A stretch of 64,000 bases of DNA from Anomaloglossus baeobatrachus (GCF_048569485.1 NC_134354.1:454848307-454912306); one strand, 5' to 3'; shown: positions 11,869 to 26,100, counted from the first letter of the stretch. Program-made: numbers and translations. The notes: generated by a model not told the origin, from the letters alone.

Positions 11869-13487
11869 ACCCGGTTTCCCCCCCAAAATAAGACCTACCC
11901 TGAAAATAAGCCCTAGGGTGATTTTTCAGGATGCTCAAAATATAAGCCTTAGTCCAAAAATAAGCCCTAGTTACAATTCCTAAAAAAAGTTAATTGAAAT
12001 AATGTCCAGGCAGCTATACATGTAAACATTACAATCAATTGGCAATAGAATACATACGCCCTTCAATAAAGGAAAGCAGACACCCCAAAAAAATGGTACT
12101 CAAAAGACCCCATGAGACTCAGCAATAAAAGCTGGCAAATGCCAGGCTCTCACACAACCCTTATTGATTTGGGTCTTTTGAGTGTGATTCTTTTGGGGGT
12201 GTCTTCTTTTCTTGGTGAAGGGACTGTCCACCATATACTACATACAGTACAGTACCGTATCAAAACAGATGAGCAAGAAATATACCGCACTAGTATACTG
12301 ACCCCCAGAAAACATGAGGGCAAACAGAAGGAGCTATTCCTTCGAGTACAAAAAAGGGATCATGGAGGACTTTCAGGGCAAAAATCTTACTGCTTTCTGC
12401 ATGTTATGCTTGCCAGGCAAGCAAGGATTTTAGTAAACCCAGTGGGACACAACACACAGAAACCTAGAGGGGCTTAACTACAGACTTTAGCCTGTTTTTT
12501 TCCAGAGCCCCTAATGGTGGAGGTGTTAAGCTGCAGGAATCGGTCCTAGTGCTACTCGGGAGACTGGTGTTGCATCAGCAGGCCCCAGGCTATGGGAGCA
12601 ACAGTTACTGGCTATAGATCACAATGGCAGCATTTATAGAGATTCTGTCCGGGATGGATGGATGGATGGGAGGCAGCAGCTGGTGACAATACTGAAGCAG
12701 CAGGTATCGTGAAGGCGGCCGAGGTGGCAGCTCATAGCAGCAGCAATAATATCGGCAGCAGCTTTCTGTAATACAAACAAATATGAGGAACAGCACTATC
12801 ACAAAAATACAGCAGCAACACAGTGCTAGGGAACCTGACTACAGCAATGAGTCTAAGTTTAACTCATTGCCCAGGCAACTTCATAAATGCCAGAGTTGCC
12901 TTATATACTTATGGCCTCCCAGCTGACCTGGGAGATACTTTCGGGTTAAGAAGACACTGGCCCTTTAAGAAGTGGGTGTAGCCACGGGTCTGCCCTATGG
13001 GCAGGAGTAGAAAGCCTGCTAGGAGTACAGACGCTCCATAGAGCTGCAGCATGGGACGGAGAAAGGATGACAGCAGCAGGGCACCTAGACCGGTGAGGGA
13101 AGCATCGCCCTCGCTGTGGGATGGGAGCAGGGGAATGCGAGGACATCGGCATAGGCGTTACACTGCAAAGAGAAAATGTTGGATATCCAAATGGTCCAAA
13201 AATGGCGAACAGAGTACGATAACCTCAGTCAACAGGTTACAAGAGATGCTAAGAAGTGCAATTGTAGATCAAGTCGACAATATCCTGAGCTGGAAGACAG
13301 GATTTGACAGGAGTGCAAAGGCTTTGGTCATGACTATATTTGAATAAATGTTGATTTTTTTTTAAAGACTAAATGTAGATTGTTCTTCATGAAAAAAATA
13401 AGACATCTCCAGAAAATAAGCCCTAACACATCTTTTGGAGAAGAACAATAATATCAGACCCTGTCTTATTTTTGGAGAAACACAGTA
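11869..13487. mobile_element. DNA transposon-like insertion with CCAAAATAAGAC ends
   Basis: The left end reads CCGGTTTCCCCCCAAAATAAGAC; the right end on the other strand reads GTGTTTCTCCAAAAATAAGAC, so it has terminal inverted repeats of about 22 bp. Both ends carry further AATAAGCCCTA repeats inside. It interrupts Tc1 text. A frame at 13150-13347 could be a scrap of a transposase, not identified. The superfamily is not assigned. Confidence 0.65.
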
Positions 13488-13936
13488 TTTTTCACTAAGT
13501 GGCAAGATTTCTTTTTAACTCCAGATAGATTTCAGCTGGTGTCTTGATTTTCCATGACTTTTTGCGCCTCTGTTTCTTCATGTGTCCAATACTTTTTTCG
13601 TGTGTCATTTGTCATTATTTCACATCACTAAATTTATGGACCTCTGTGATATGATAGCTTTGCCTGTGTGGATTGGATGGATTGTTACCAACATCTGGTG
13701 AAAAATTTGTGTCAATTGCACCTTTAGTTTCATATATATAATGTAAATATGAACTCAGGTAATAGTTGTAATATTACTTGTATAGAGTTGGGGATGAGCC
13801 GGCGTATGGCTGTGCATGCCCTTCAAATTCATTACTAGTGGCGGTGTTAGTTACTCCACTTCCTAAATGGAATAACATTTCTGGAGAGGCATGCCATTCT
13901 TAATAAATTCAGCACATCTTATTAATGCATATAAAA

Positions 13937-14103
13937 AACCTCGGTTACTTACCGGTAGCCGGTTTTTCCAGAACCCATGACAGCACCACGTGATTATATG
14001 GGTGCTGTCATGGGTAAGGGGAAAACACCTCGGTTACTTACCGGTAGCCGGTTTTTCCAGAACCCATGACAGCACCCATATAATCACGTGGTGCTGTCAT
14101 GGG
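13937..14103. repeat. Paired 77-bp units with flipped cores, DIRS-terminus-like
   Basis: A 35-bp leader (CCTCGGTTACTTACCGGTAG and onward) occurs twice in the same direction, at 13939 and 14028. Each copy is followed by a 41-bp unit, 13974-14014 and 14063-14103. Those two units are exact reverse complements of each other: CCCATGACAGCACC, a 13-base core, then GGTGCTGTCATGGG. The leader resembles frog DIRS-type termini as I remember them. Confidence 0.8.
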
Positions 14104-14667
14104 TGAGGGGAAAAAATGTTGTACAAAATGCCAATCTTAATGAGATCTATATTTTTTTTATTCACATTATAAGGCTTTAAAAGGAATCTTCATACTGATG
14201 ACTGAATAACATATAGAACACAATACATTTGTTTGGAAATATTTATTTTACATTGATAAATCCAGTTCACCATTTAGAATGTAAGCAAATTCTACATAAA
14301 GGTTTGCATATACAATGCGGAATAGAATATAAAAAAGCAAAAAAGAAAATATCATTACTTACAGCAAGATGGAATTGCAGCTGTATATTGCTCAGGCCAA
14401 AAGACTACTACTACTCCAGCAGGATACAGCTAAACCCCCACTAGGTGGAGGCAACACAGGTGCAGGTGGAGCCATTCACACTCCGTTCCAAATATGGAGG
14501 AGGTGATGGCTGGATGGTAAAACTGCACACTGGTGGCTTGCATAGAGCACTGTTCACACTAGCAGTATACAATGCGGAATAGAGCACATATCAGACGTAG
14601 TGTATCATAGTTATTTTCTAGTTTAGTGTTATTGAAAACAGTGCAATATTGGCTGTTGCTTACATGT

Positions 14668-16870
14668 ACATTCAGTGGTGTGAACAAGTGTTTGCCCCTT
14701 GCTGATTTCTTATTCTTTTGCATGTTTGTCACACTTCAATGTTTCAGATCACCAAACAAATGTAAATATTAGACAAAGATAACATAAGTAAACACAACAT
14801 GCAGTTTATAAATAAAGGTCTTTATTATTAAGGGAAAAAGAAATCCAAACCTACAGGGCCCTGTGTGAAAACGTTATTGCCCCCCCCACCTTAAACATAA
14901 ATGAACTGTGGTTTATCACATCTTTGGGAAGTGGAGTTCAATTTCCCTAGCTACGCCCAGGCCTGATTACTACCACACCTGTTCTCAATCAAGAAATCAC
15001 TTAAATAGGACCTGCCTGACAAAGTGAAGCAGACCAAAAGATCCTCAAAAGCTAAACATCATGCCACGATCCAAAGACATTCAGGAACAAATGAAAAAAA
15101 AAAAGTAATTGATATCTATCAATCTGGAGATGGTTATACAGCCATTTCTAAAGCTTTGGGACTCTAGCGAACCACAGTGAGAGCCATTATCCAAAAACAT
15201 GGAAAAGTGGTGAACCTTCCCAGGAGTGGCCGGCAGACCAAAATTACCCCAAGAGCACAGGGACGACTCATAAAAGGGGTCACAAAAGATCCCACAACAA
15301 GATCCAAAGATCTGCAGGCCTCACTTGCCTCAATTAAGGTCCGTGTTCATGACTTCATCATAAGAAAGTGACTGGGCAAAAATGGCCTGCATGGCAAAGT
15401 TCCAAGACGAAAACCACTTGTGAGCAAAAAGAATATAAAAGCTTGTTTCAGTTTTGCCAGAAAACATCTTGATGATCCCCTAGACTTTTGACAGAATACT
15501 CTGTGGACCGACAAGGCAATATTTGAACTTTTTGAAAGGTGTATGTCCCAATACATCTTGCATAGAAGTAACACAGCATTTCAGAGAAGGAACATCATAC
15601 AAACAGTAAAATATGGTGGTGGTAGTGTGATGGTCTGGGGCTGTTTTGGAATACTTGCTGTGGTAAATGGAACCATGAATTCTGCTGTCTACCAAAAAAT
15701 CCTCAAGGACAATTTCCAGCCATCTGTTTGTGACCTCAAGCTCAAGCGCACTTGGGTTAGGCAGCAGGGCAATGATACAAAACACACCAGAAAGTCCACC
15801 TCTGAATGGCTTAAGAAAACAAAATTAAGACTTTGGAGTGGCTTATGCGGGCTTTGCACGTTGCGAGATCACAAGCCGATGCTGCGATGTCGCACGCGAT
15901 AGTCCCCGCCCCTGTCGCAGGTGCGATATCTTGTGATAGCTGGCGTAGCGATAATTATCGCTACGCCAGCTTCACATGCACTCACCTGCCCTGCGACCGT
16001 CGCTCTGGCCGGCGACCCGCCTCCTTATTAAGTTGGCAGGTCGTGCGGCGTCACTGCGACGTCACACGGCAGACGGCCAATAGGAGCGGAGGGGCGGAGA
16101 TGAGCAGGATGTAAACATCCCACCCACCTCCTTCCTTCCGCATATCCTACGGAAGCCGCGGTGATGCCGGTAGGAGATGTTCCTCGCTCCTGCGACTTCA
16201 CACACAGCGATGTTTGCTGCTGCTGGAGCGAGGAACAACATCGGACCGTCGCGTCAGCGTAATTATGGATTATGCCGACGCTGCACCGATGATACGATTA
16301 CGACGCTTTTGCGCTCGTTAATCGTATCATCGAACCTTTACACACTACGATGTCGCATGCGATGCCGGAAGTACGTCATTTTCAATTTGACCCCACCGAC
16401 ATCGCACCTGCGATGTCGTAGTGTGCAAAGCCCGACTTAGTCTAAGTCCTGACCTTCACCAAATTGAGCTGATGTGGCATGACCTTAAAAAGGCGGTTCA
16501 TGCTCAGAATCCCTCCAATGTGACTGAATTACAATTCTGCAAAGATGAGTGGGCCAAAATTCCTCAAGAGCGTTGTAAAAGACTCATTGCCAGTTATCTG
16601 AAACGCTTGATTGCAATTGTTGCTGCTAAGGGTGGCCCAATAAAATATTAGGTTTAAGGGACAATCACTTTTTCACACAGGGCCCTGTAGGTTTGGATTT
16701 CTTTTTCCAGTAAGAATAAAGACCTCCATTTATAAACTGCATTTGGTGTTTTCTTGTGTTACCTTTGTCTAATATTCACATTTGTTTGGTGATCTGAAAA
16801 ATTTAAGTGTTACAAACATGCAAAACAATAAAAAATCAGGAAGGTGGCAAACACTTTTTAACACCATTAT
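14668..16870 (+). mobile_element. Tc1/mariner-like element with decayed transposase
   Basis: Terminal inverted repeats are visible: GTGTGAACAAGTGTTTGCC at the left and GGCAAACACTTTTTAACAC at the right. The transposase text is plain: VVNLPRSGRQTKITPRAQGR (helix-turn-helix region, 15177-15371), NTAFQRRNIIQTVKYGGGSV (15543 on) and LMWHDLKKAVHAQNPSNVTE (16421 on). The frame is broken by small lesions and by the MITE at 15848-16434, so it cannot be active. It ends 170 bp beyond the ASL stop codon. Confidence 0.93.
15848..16434. mobile_element. MITE inside the Tc1 transposase (GGGCTTTGCACR ends)
   Basis: Inverted ends CGGGCTTTGCACGTTGCGA and, from the right, CGGGCTTTGCACACTACGA. It splits the Tc1 transposase frame between LRLWSG and LSLSPDL. 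Flanks share CTTA. The core GGGGTCA...ACTTCCGGCATCG, read on the minus strand, places it with 37831-38408 and 2215-2413. No coding capacity. Confidence 0.85.
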
Positions 16871-17039
16871 ATAAGCTTTCAATGCTCTCCAAGCATGATC
16901 TACTTATGGTTCCACTTCTCTTGAGAACATTTTTGACATATAAAGTTATATTATGTAATTACTTTGTAAAATTAATAACCTGAGAGTATAGACTATCTTC
17001 TTCAGATAAGTCACATGTGAATGCAGACAATTCATGGTA

Positions 17040-17187
17040 CTAATGGTCCTTTTGACTTTTCATCCAGTTTCTGATCTGTTCAACCTGTGCAACTACACAG
17101 CTCTTTGCCGTCCCCCCTGCTGCTGTGTACTGTTCCACACTGTTAGTATAGTTCCACAATTTGGACACGTCACTGGCAAACAGTGGA
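17040..17187 (-). CDS. ASL: ASL coding exon 16, terminal exon with stop codon
   Basis: 148 bases beginning [20 protein letters not shown], continuing [19 protein letters not shown] and ending MKSQKDH then TAG. Acceptor TATACAG. SVEQY and GGTAKS are conserved near the ASL C-terminus. No AATAAA on the minus strand was seen in the 170 bp between the stop codon and the Tc1-like element, so the 3' UTR end is unclear. Confidence 0.95.
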
Positions 17188-20100
17188 CTGTATAAAGTAA
17201 AGGCAGAACATAAAAATAAAGTTATACTGTGATATAAGAAATACAGAAGATAGTCAAAGCTGTAAATATTATAATAAACTACTGCACTACCACATAGGAT
17301 CCTGATGATGCAAAGTATTAAGTGTTATACACAATGTTGTACAATTATGCAAAATGTTGCACACATATAACAGAAAATTTGTCTCCCAAATATTAAAAAA
17401 AAATTAAAAGGATATCTTGCCCATAATCTCTAAACAATGCTAGGCCATAGCTTCATGTGCGCATAATGCAGTCAAACCATGTTCTTAGAGTAAAGGCCCC
17501 GTCACACACAACGACGGAACTAAGGATATATCGCTGGGGTCACAGATTCCGTGACACACATCCGGCATTGTTAGCGACGTCGTTGCGTGTGACACGCATG
17601 AACGACCGTTAACGGTGGAAAATACTCACCAAATCGTCCATCGTTGACACGTAGTTCCTTTTTAAAATATCGTTGATTGTTGAGCACGCAGGTTGTTCAT
17701 TGTTCCCGAGGCAGCACACATCGCTACGTGTGACACCTCGGGAACAACGAACTGCACCTTACCTGCGGCCGCCGGCAATGCGGAATGAAGGAGATGGGCG
17801 GGATGTTACGTCCCGCTCATCTCCGCCCCTTCACTTCTATTGGGCGGCCGCTTAGTGACGCCGCTGTGACGCCGCTCGAACCACTCCCTTAGAAAGGGGG
17901 CGGTTTGCCGGCAACAGGCAGTTCGACGTCCCTAGGCAGGTAAGTACGTGTGACGGATCCAAACGATTTTGTGCACCACGGGCAGCGATTTGCCCGTGAC
18001 GCACAAACGACGGGGGCGGGTGCTTTCACCAGCGATATCGCTAGCGATATCGCTGCGTGTAACACCCCCTTTACACTTACTTCAAGTTTGCGACTTCAAT
18101 AAATCCGTACAGACTTGCCTGAATGGGGTGGACCTGTTGTGAGTCCATTGCAGAAGTATCTTCTGATAGAACCTAATTGCTGTGTTGTGGTGGTACGCAG
18201 AAGAATATAGCGTGCCCCGACCAGATTTGTTTCTGGATTCCACAATGCACGCACTTAAGAGGTGTGTGACGTCCCTTGTTACTGGCTACGGAGTCCCGCT
18301 GTGGCCAAAAATCAATACATTTTGAAGGACCATGGTCCTACTTTCCCAGGATATACAAAGTGCAGAAAAGGAGCTGTGTGCTAAAGTGAACCTGTCAGGT
18401 GCAATATGCACCCAGAACCACAGGCAGTTCTGGGTGCATACTGCCAATCCCTGCCTAACTGTCCTTGTATACACTAGCATAGATAAAGGGATCGTTGGAA
18501 AAATTATTTCTAAAGATCGTATATTATATGCTAATGAATGTGGGGACTAGTCTCGTGGGCGTTTCTCCCCTTAGCTAGTAGGCCCACATTGCATGCTAGC
18601 ACACCCCTGTGGACATAATAACATGCTAATGAATGTGCAGCGACGCCACACATACCTCACTGTTCATGGCAGCCGCTGGAAGATGGATGCGCTCTGCGCA
18701 TGAACCGGAGTCCTCAGCACTTCCGGTCATGCGCACTGTACCTCAATGAAGCCGGGAAGCTTACACCTGCCATCAGTTTAGTGCGCATCCGAAGTCCCGG
18801 GTACTCCGGATCATGCGCAAAGCGCATCCATCCTCTGCCAGCTGCTATGAACAGTGAGGTACGTGCGCGTCGCTGCACATTCATTAGCATGTTAGTACAC
18901 CCACAGGGGTGTGCTAGCATGCTATGTGGGTCGACTAGCTAAGGGGACAAACGCCATCGGGACTAATCCCTGCGCTCATTTGCATATAATATACGATCTT
19001 TAGAAATACTTTTTCTAAAGATCTCTTTATCTATGCTAGTGTATACAGGGACGGTTAGGGAGGGATTAGTGATATGCATCCAGAACTGCTCGTGGTTCAT
19101 ATTGCACATGACAGGTTCACTTTAACCCCTTCACGACCATGGACGGATCTTTCCGTCATGGATCGTGTCCCGGTAATCCCCGCCCCCTGCCGCGGGCAGG
19201 CGGCGTGGATCGGCACACATATCAGCTGTTTTCAACAGCTGACATGTGTGCCTACATGTTCCGAGTGGAATCGCATTCCACCCGGAACATTAACCCCTTA
19301 GATCTCGCTGCCAAAGTCTGGCAGCGAGATCTATATGCGCGCGGCCATCTTTTTTTCTTACCGCCGCCCCCTCCGGACGTCACGTGAGTGATCACGTGAC
19401 GTTCGGGGGTTGCCATCGTAGCACAGGGTCATGTGATGACGCCTGGTGCTACGAAGTTTCACTTTCATTCTTCCTCGGCACGGAGCAGAGGAAGAAAGAA
19501 AGTGACTGAATCTGCTGATTACAGCGGTATAGCTGTGATCAGCAGATAGCGATCAGCAATCGGATTGCTGATCGCTATAGCCCCCTAGGGGGACTAGTAA
19601 AATAAAATAAAAAAAGTAAAAAAAAAGTTTTAAAAAATTAAAAAAAAAACAAAAAACCTAAAAGTTCAAATCACCCCCCTTTCCCCCCATTGAAAATTAA
19701 AGGGTTAAAAAATAAATAAATATACACATATTTGGTATCGCCGCGTTCAGAAATGCCCGATCTATCAAAATATAAAATCAATTAATCTGATTGGTAAACG
19801 GCGTAGTGGCAAAAAAATTCCAAACGCCAAAATTACGTTTTTTGGTCGCCGCAAGTTTTACGCAAAATGCAATAACAGGCGATCAAAACGTAGCATCTGC
19901 GCAAAAATGCTACCATTAGAAACATCAGCTCGAGACGCAAAAAATAAGCCGTCACTGAGCCATAGATCCCAAAAAATAAGAACGCTACGTGTTTTGGAAA
20001 ATGGCGCAAAACGTGCGCCACTTTTATTGGACAAACTTGTGAATTTTTTTTAACCCCTTAGATACAAGTAAACCTATACATGTTTGGTGTCTACAAACTC

Positions 20101-23100
20101 GCACCGACCTCAGGTATCATACCCACACATCAGTTTTACCATATAGTGAACACCGTGAATAAAACATCCCAAAAACTATTGTGCCATCACACTTTTTTTG
20201 CAATTTTTCCACACTTGGAATTTTTTTGCTGCTTTCCAGTACACCATATGGTAAAACTTATGGTTTCATTTAAAAGTACAACTTGTCCCGCAAAAAACAA
20301 GCCCTCATATGGCAAGATTGACGGAAAAATAAAAAAGTTACGGCTCTCGGAAGAAGGGGAGCAAAAAACAAAAACGCAAAAACGGAAAGTGCCCCGGGGC
20401 TGAAGGGGTTAAATAGCCTGGTTGATAGAATTCCCCTTATGCTATGTGCGCACTAGAAAAGTGATTTTTCTCAAGAAAATTTCTTGAGAAACTTCTGGGA
20501 GTTGAAGATTACCGCACCTGCGGTAAAAAAATGCACCAAAACCGCAGGAAAAACGCATGCGTTTTTGCCGCAGGTTGGTCCCTGCGTTTTTTTTATGCTG
20601 AACTGCAATAAATAATATAGATAATAGATAGATAATCGATAGATAGACAGATAATGGATAGAGGGAAAGATGGATAGATGAATAGATAGATGAGAAAGAC
20701 CTATATAATGTCCCACACCCCTGCATATTCTAAGCTGGCACCCTTTAGTGACTTTCATGTGGCACTAAAGGGTGCCTAGCCTTGTATTTAGCCAAAAAAT
20801 AAATAAATAATTAAAAAAAAAAATGACGTGAGGTCCCCCCATCTTTTGTAGCCAGCTTGCAGACCCACAGCTGGCAGCTTCACCTTGACTGGTAATCCAA
20901 AACTGAGGGCACCCCACGCTGTTATTTTACATTAAATAAATAATTTAAAACAAAAAACGTGGGGTCCCCCCCAAATTGGACCACCAGCCAAGGTAAAGCG
21001 GACAGCTGGGGTCTGATAGTCTCAGACTAGGGAGGTCCACTGTTATTGGACACTCCACAACCTAAAAATAGCAGGCTGCAGCCGCCCCAGAAGTGGCGCA
21101 TCCATTAGACGTGCCAATCCTGGTGCTTCGCCCCAACTCATCCCGCTGCCCTGGTGCGGTGGCAAACGGGGAAATATTTGGGGTTGATGCCAGATGTGTA
21201 ATGTCACCTGGCATCAGGCCGTGGGGTTAGTGATGTCACGCGTCTATCAGATACCCGACATCATCAACCCAGTCAGTAAGAAAAAATAGACAACAAAAAA
21301 AGTTTTATTTGCATTCCCTCTTTCACCAATTTATTGACAAGAACAATCAAATCCTGGTCCGGCGTAATCCAATAAGGGGGTCCCACGACATCCATACCAT
21401 AGTCACTGTCCCAGTCAATGAAGAACAGAATGTTCCCCATTGGCTGGGAGAGTAATGCAGCGACTTGAGCTAACATCAATAGGTCAGCCCAGGTCACTGC
21501 AGGGCATGACAAGTGCTGCTGTCAGGAGGTTAGATGAGATCATTACCTGCTGTGATGATCACCTGCTGTGATGATCTTCTGCAGTCCTGCCATCAGCGCT
21601 GTCACTGCCTTCTATGCCCGCCGCGTTCTCAGCAGTATCGCAAGAGCCCGTGAAGTCACCGCTAGTGACAGTCTTGTGCTGCGGGCATAGACGGCAGTGA
21701 CAGCGGTGACGTCAGGAGGCAGGAGATCGTCACCGCAGGTAATGATCTCATCTCACCTCCTGACAGCAGCGCTCGGCATCCCCGCGGCTGCACGCACTGC
21801 AGGATGACAAGCTGCTGACACTGCGGGCAGACACTGACACTACTGTGCTGGCAGCCGCGGGGCTGCAGCAGGACACAGACTGCACGGGCACCTGGAGGTC
21901 ACACGGAAGTGCTTCTGTGCGGCGTCCAGGGAGTGTGATCTGTGTGTTTACTCTGCTCCGCTTCCTCTTCTATCAAAATGACATCACTTCCTGCAAAACT
22001 GCAGGCAGCGATGAACATTACCGCAGGTAAATCGCGGCTATACCGGGGATATACCGCACATTATTTGCTACCTGCGGTATACCCCCGGTATTTCGCGATT
22101 ACATTACAGTGAATGGAGTGAAATACCGCAGGTACCTGCGGAAAAGAAGTGACATGCACATTTTCTCAAGACATTTTCTCAAGAAATTCTGCAGAAAGAA
22201 TTTTCTTGAGAAAAAAACGCAGTGTGTGCACTGCTATTTTTTTTTCCCATAGGTTTTGCTGGGAAATGTCTGCAGGAAGATTACAAACATTTCTCAAGAA
22301 ATTTCTGCAGCAAAGCCGCAGGTAAAACCGCGGGTAAAAACGCCTAGTGCGCACAGGGCCTTAAAGAAGTTTCCAGAACTTCTTTTTCTCAACTTGTCCA
22401 TACATGTTTAGAGGAAATGGTTGCAATTGATTGATGGAGTTCGAGAATGGGTCCAGGCTTGTCATGACTGGTTTCTTTGGGATCTTCATTAAGGGGAATT
22501 CTACCAATATACACTAGGCTATTTAATACAGTTCCTTTCCTGCACTGTCTATACCCTGAAGAAGAAGGTTCCTTCAAAATACGTTGTTTCTTGCCCACAG
22601 CAGGATTCTGTAGCCAGGAGCAAGTGACATCACACACCTCTTCAAGTACAGTATAGACCAAAAGTTTGGACACCCCTTCCCATCTCTAGAACAACTGTTA
22701 AGAGGAGACTTTGTGCAGCAGGCTTTCATGGTAAAATAGCTGCTAGGAAACCACTGCTAAGGACAGGCAACAAGCAGAAGAGACTTGTTTGGGCTAAAGA
22801 ACACAAGAACACAAGGAATGGACATTAGACCAGTGGAAATCGGTGCTTTGGTCTGAGGAGTCCAAATTTGAGATCTTTGTATCCTACCACCATGTCTTTG
22901 TAGAAAACGGTGAACGGATGGAATCTACATGGCTGGTTCCCACCGTGAAGCATGGAGGAGGAGGTGTGATAGTGTGGGGGTGCTTTGCTGGTGTTCAATT
23001 GCGTACCACCCCAACACAGCAATTAGGTTCTACCAGGAGGCTCTCCCGCAACAGACTCACAACAGGTTCACCACAGTCAGGCAAGTCTCTTTGGACTTCA

Positions 23101-26100
23101 TGAAAGCCCAAACTTGCAGAAAGTGCTACTCTCAGGACATAATTTTACTGTAATTGACATTATACACACAAATCACCAATCTAGCATTGTTTAGAGACTG
23201 CGAGCAAGAGATCCTTGCATTTTTTGTCACCAGTCACATACTTGATACTCTTCAAATCCTCCAGTGACAGTTTGTTGATTGTGATGCCCTTGGTTTCTGC
23301 TAGGTGAACAACCTTTCCAGAGATTCCATGTGCTTGTCTGAAAGGCATCTGTAATCAAAAACATCCAATCATAGAAAATCATCACTACTTTCCCATTATG
23401 AGCTTTTGGTGAGTTTTTGATGCTACAGAATTTCTGCAGCATTTCTGCACTTAAAGGGAACCTGTCAGGTGCAATATGCACCCACAACCAAAAGCAGTTA
23501 TAGGTGCATATTTCTAATCCCTGCCTAGCAGTCCCAGCCTATAGTAGCATAGATAAAGGGATCTTTAGAAAATGTAGTTATAAAAATCCTTTATGACATG
23601 GTAATGAGGCCAGGGACTAGTCACAAGGGCATTATTTCCCTTGGATAGTTGGCCCCTTAGCATGTAAGCACGCCCCTGTGGGCGTGCTAACATGCTAATG
23701 AATGCGCAGTGTCAGAGGTATGGTTGCACTCACCTCTTTGCTGCCACCGCTGGTTTTCAGCTCAGTGCACATGGATCAGAAGTCATGCGCACTACAGCAG
23801 TTTGAAGCTGAGACACGTACATCCAGCTTCATAGTGCCAGAAGTCTGGGGACTTCTGATCAAGCGCACTGAGCCGAAGACCAGCGTCGGGCATGGTGGTA
23901 GCAGAGAGGTAGGTAAGAGCGTCCATGCCTCTGACGCTGTTTATTCATTAGCATGTTAGTACGCCCACAGGGGCGGGCGTGCTTACATGCTAAGGGGGCC
24001 GACTAGCTAAGGGAAATAATGCCCTTGCGACTAGTCCCTGGCCTTATTAGCATATGATAAAAGATCTTTAGAAATACATTTTCTAAAGATCTCTTTATCT
24101 CTGCTACTATATACAGGGACTGTTAGGCAGGGATTAGCAATATGTTCCCAGAACTGCTCGTGATTCTGGATGCATATTGCACAGGACAGCTTCCCTGTAA
24201 GTAAATTACGTTACTTTGTTTTTTCATTGAGGTCTTGAGTGCATTTTTACATGCATTTTTATAACTTTTTTTGACGCTGTAGTTTTTGTCTTTTCTTGGT
24301 GTAGCATTTTAAATACTGATGCTTTGTTTTTGATATTTGACAAAATTTTATTGATAGAGTCTTGTGTGGATTACATGCGTTTTTTGTAAGTTTACGCAAT
24401 GTAAATGCATTCAAAATGTAAATGCATTTTTTTACCTACAGATTTTAAACTCCTAATGCAAGTCTACAGGAAAAAAACTGCACATAAAACTCAGCATATC
24501 CACAAGAGAAATTGTTGAAACTGTTGCAGATTTGAAACATGCACCACAGGTCAGTTTACACAATGTAAAAAAGAAGCACAGTGGACAAGAGATTTCTATA
24601 AATCCCATCCACTTTGCTGGAACTGTAAAACACTGTGGTTTTGATGCAGCAAAAATATGCATTGCTAAAAACTCATCACGGGCGCACAGCTAATGATTTT
24701 CTCCATTTACTACAGCATCCTATTCATTTTTTTGCTGGTAAATTTCACTTTGTATTACATTACAACACAGCTATTTCTCATAAGGTCATTCTTCTTAGTT
24801 CAGAATACTACTGCTGTACATCTACAGCATTTCTATAGCCATATTTACAGAAGATTGTTGTCATGATGTGACTGTACGATAGCGAGGGACAGGTGGCTCC
24901 TATGCTGTCCCTCACGCTAGGGAACCCTAGGGTATCCCTAACCTCCGGATTAACCCTGATGGTGGCGATGCTGGAGTCCTATACCTTGCTATTCTCCATA
25001 CCAGAACTAAACGGACAGACACAGAAAAAACAAAACTCAAACACGCTGCAAACTCACAGGAAACAATTGTAAGAGACTAAGGAGAAAAAGAAGAGAAGGC
25101 AGCAACAAAAGGACAACAAGGGTTAACAACACAACCGCTCATAGCAATTAAGTATTATAACCACTTGAAAGCCTGGATCACACCACCTCCCAGACCAGTA
25201 TAGACTAGCTATAGCTAGCATTAATGGAATTGTCCAGCCAGCATATATAGAAGGGGAGCGAATGTGACTGGTTACCACACAACATATGATCAAGCAACCC
25301 AGCAGAGATTACCTCTTGCTAGTCTGCCTATGAACTACAAGTCTGTGGGTCGACGCCCCAGTCTGTCTGCGCTGATCACAGAACTCAGAGAAGTTAGCAG
25401 GCAGAGTGCCAAAATCTGTAGTCTTCAGAGATCTTGACGCCACCATGACAGTTGGCGATGTTTGTAAAAACCTCCTTGTGACAATTGTGTTGCGGATTCA
25501 CCAAGGTTCTCAACCCTGGACACAGTCTGCTATATCTTGATGACATTTTCAAAAGTTATTTAGATGTATTGTACTGCCCTTTGTAGTCAGTAATGTAAAT
25601 CCACTACATCGATCATGTGCAAGTTTACCGTTATCAGTCTTTACTATCACTCCTGGGATTGGTTATATACAGCATGTAAAATACTCAATTCTTATGTAGA
25701 TCAAATACCACTTACCCCTTTCCTGACCAAATAATAAGCAATGTCCGTGGCCAACATATCTGGACTCAGCGCTTTCTCCATTGCCTCTTTGTTTATCTAG
25801 AGTAAAAAATTCCAACACCACAACTCAATGTGTCATTCCAAACAGCCAGTAATTTCCTGCAGAGATCTACATACAAAGCTTTATCAGATAATTCAGCTAT
25901 GATGTGTGTTATGTGCAGTCCAGAACAAATATGAAAAAGTCCCAATAAGCTCATGCATGTGTGAATAAGTGTATATATGCTTCATAAATCTGGAGTTCAG
26001 CCTATCTCGTAGAGAAGATCTTTAACTGAGGTTCCAGCAGATGGCACCTATTTATGAACACACAGTGAGGAAAATAAGTATTTGATACACTGCTGAATTT

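Larger units (their letters stand above)
9330..13740 (-). mobile_element. Tc1/mariner-like element, split by three insertions
   Basis: Minus-strand pieces match the well-known vertebrate Tc1 transposase text: 9380-9576, 10017-10214, 11270-11868 and 13488-13740. Plus-strand landmarks include GTCATTGTCTTGCTGAAATG, CATCATCCTGGTAGATGGCA and CCAACATCTGGTGAAAAATT. The order of the pieces matches an unbroken element, so the intervening blocks are later insertions. The transposase frame is decayed and not functional. Confidence 0.85.
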
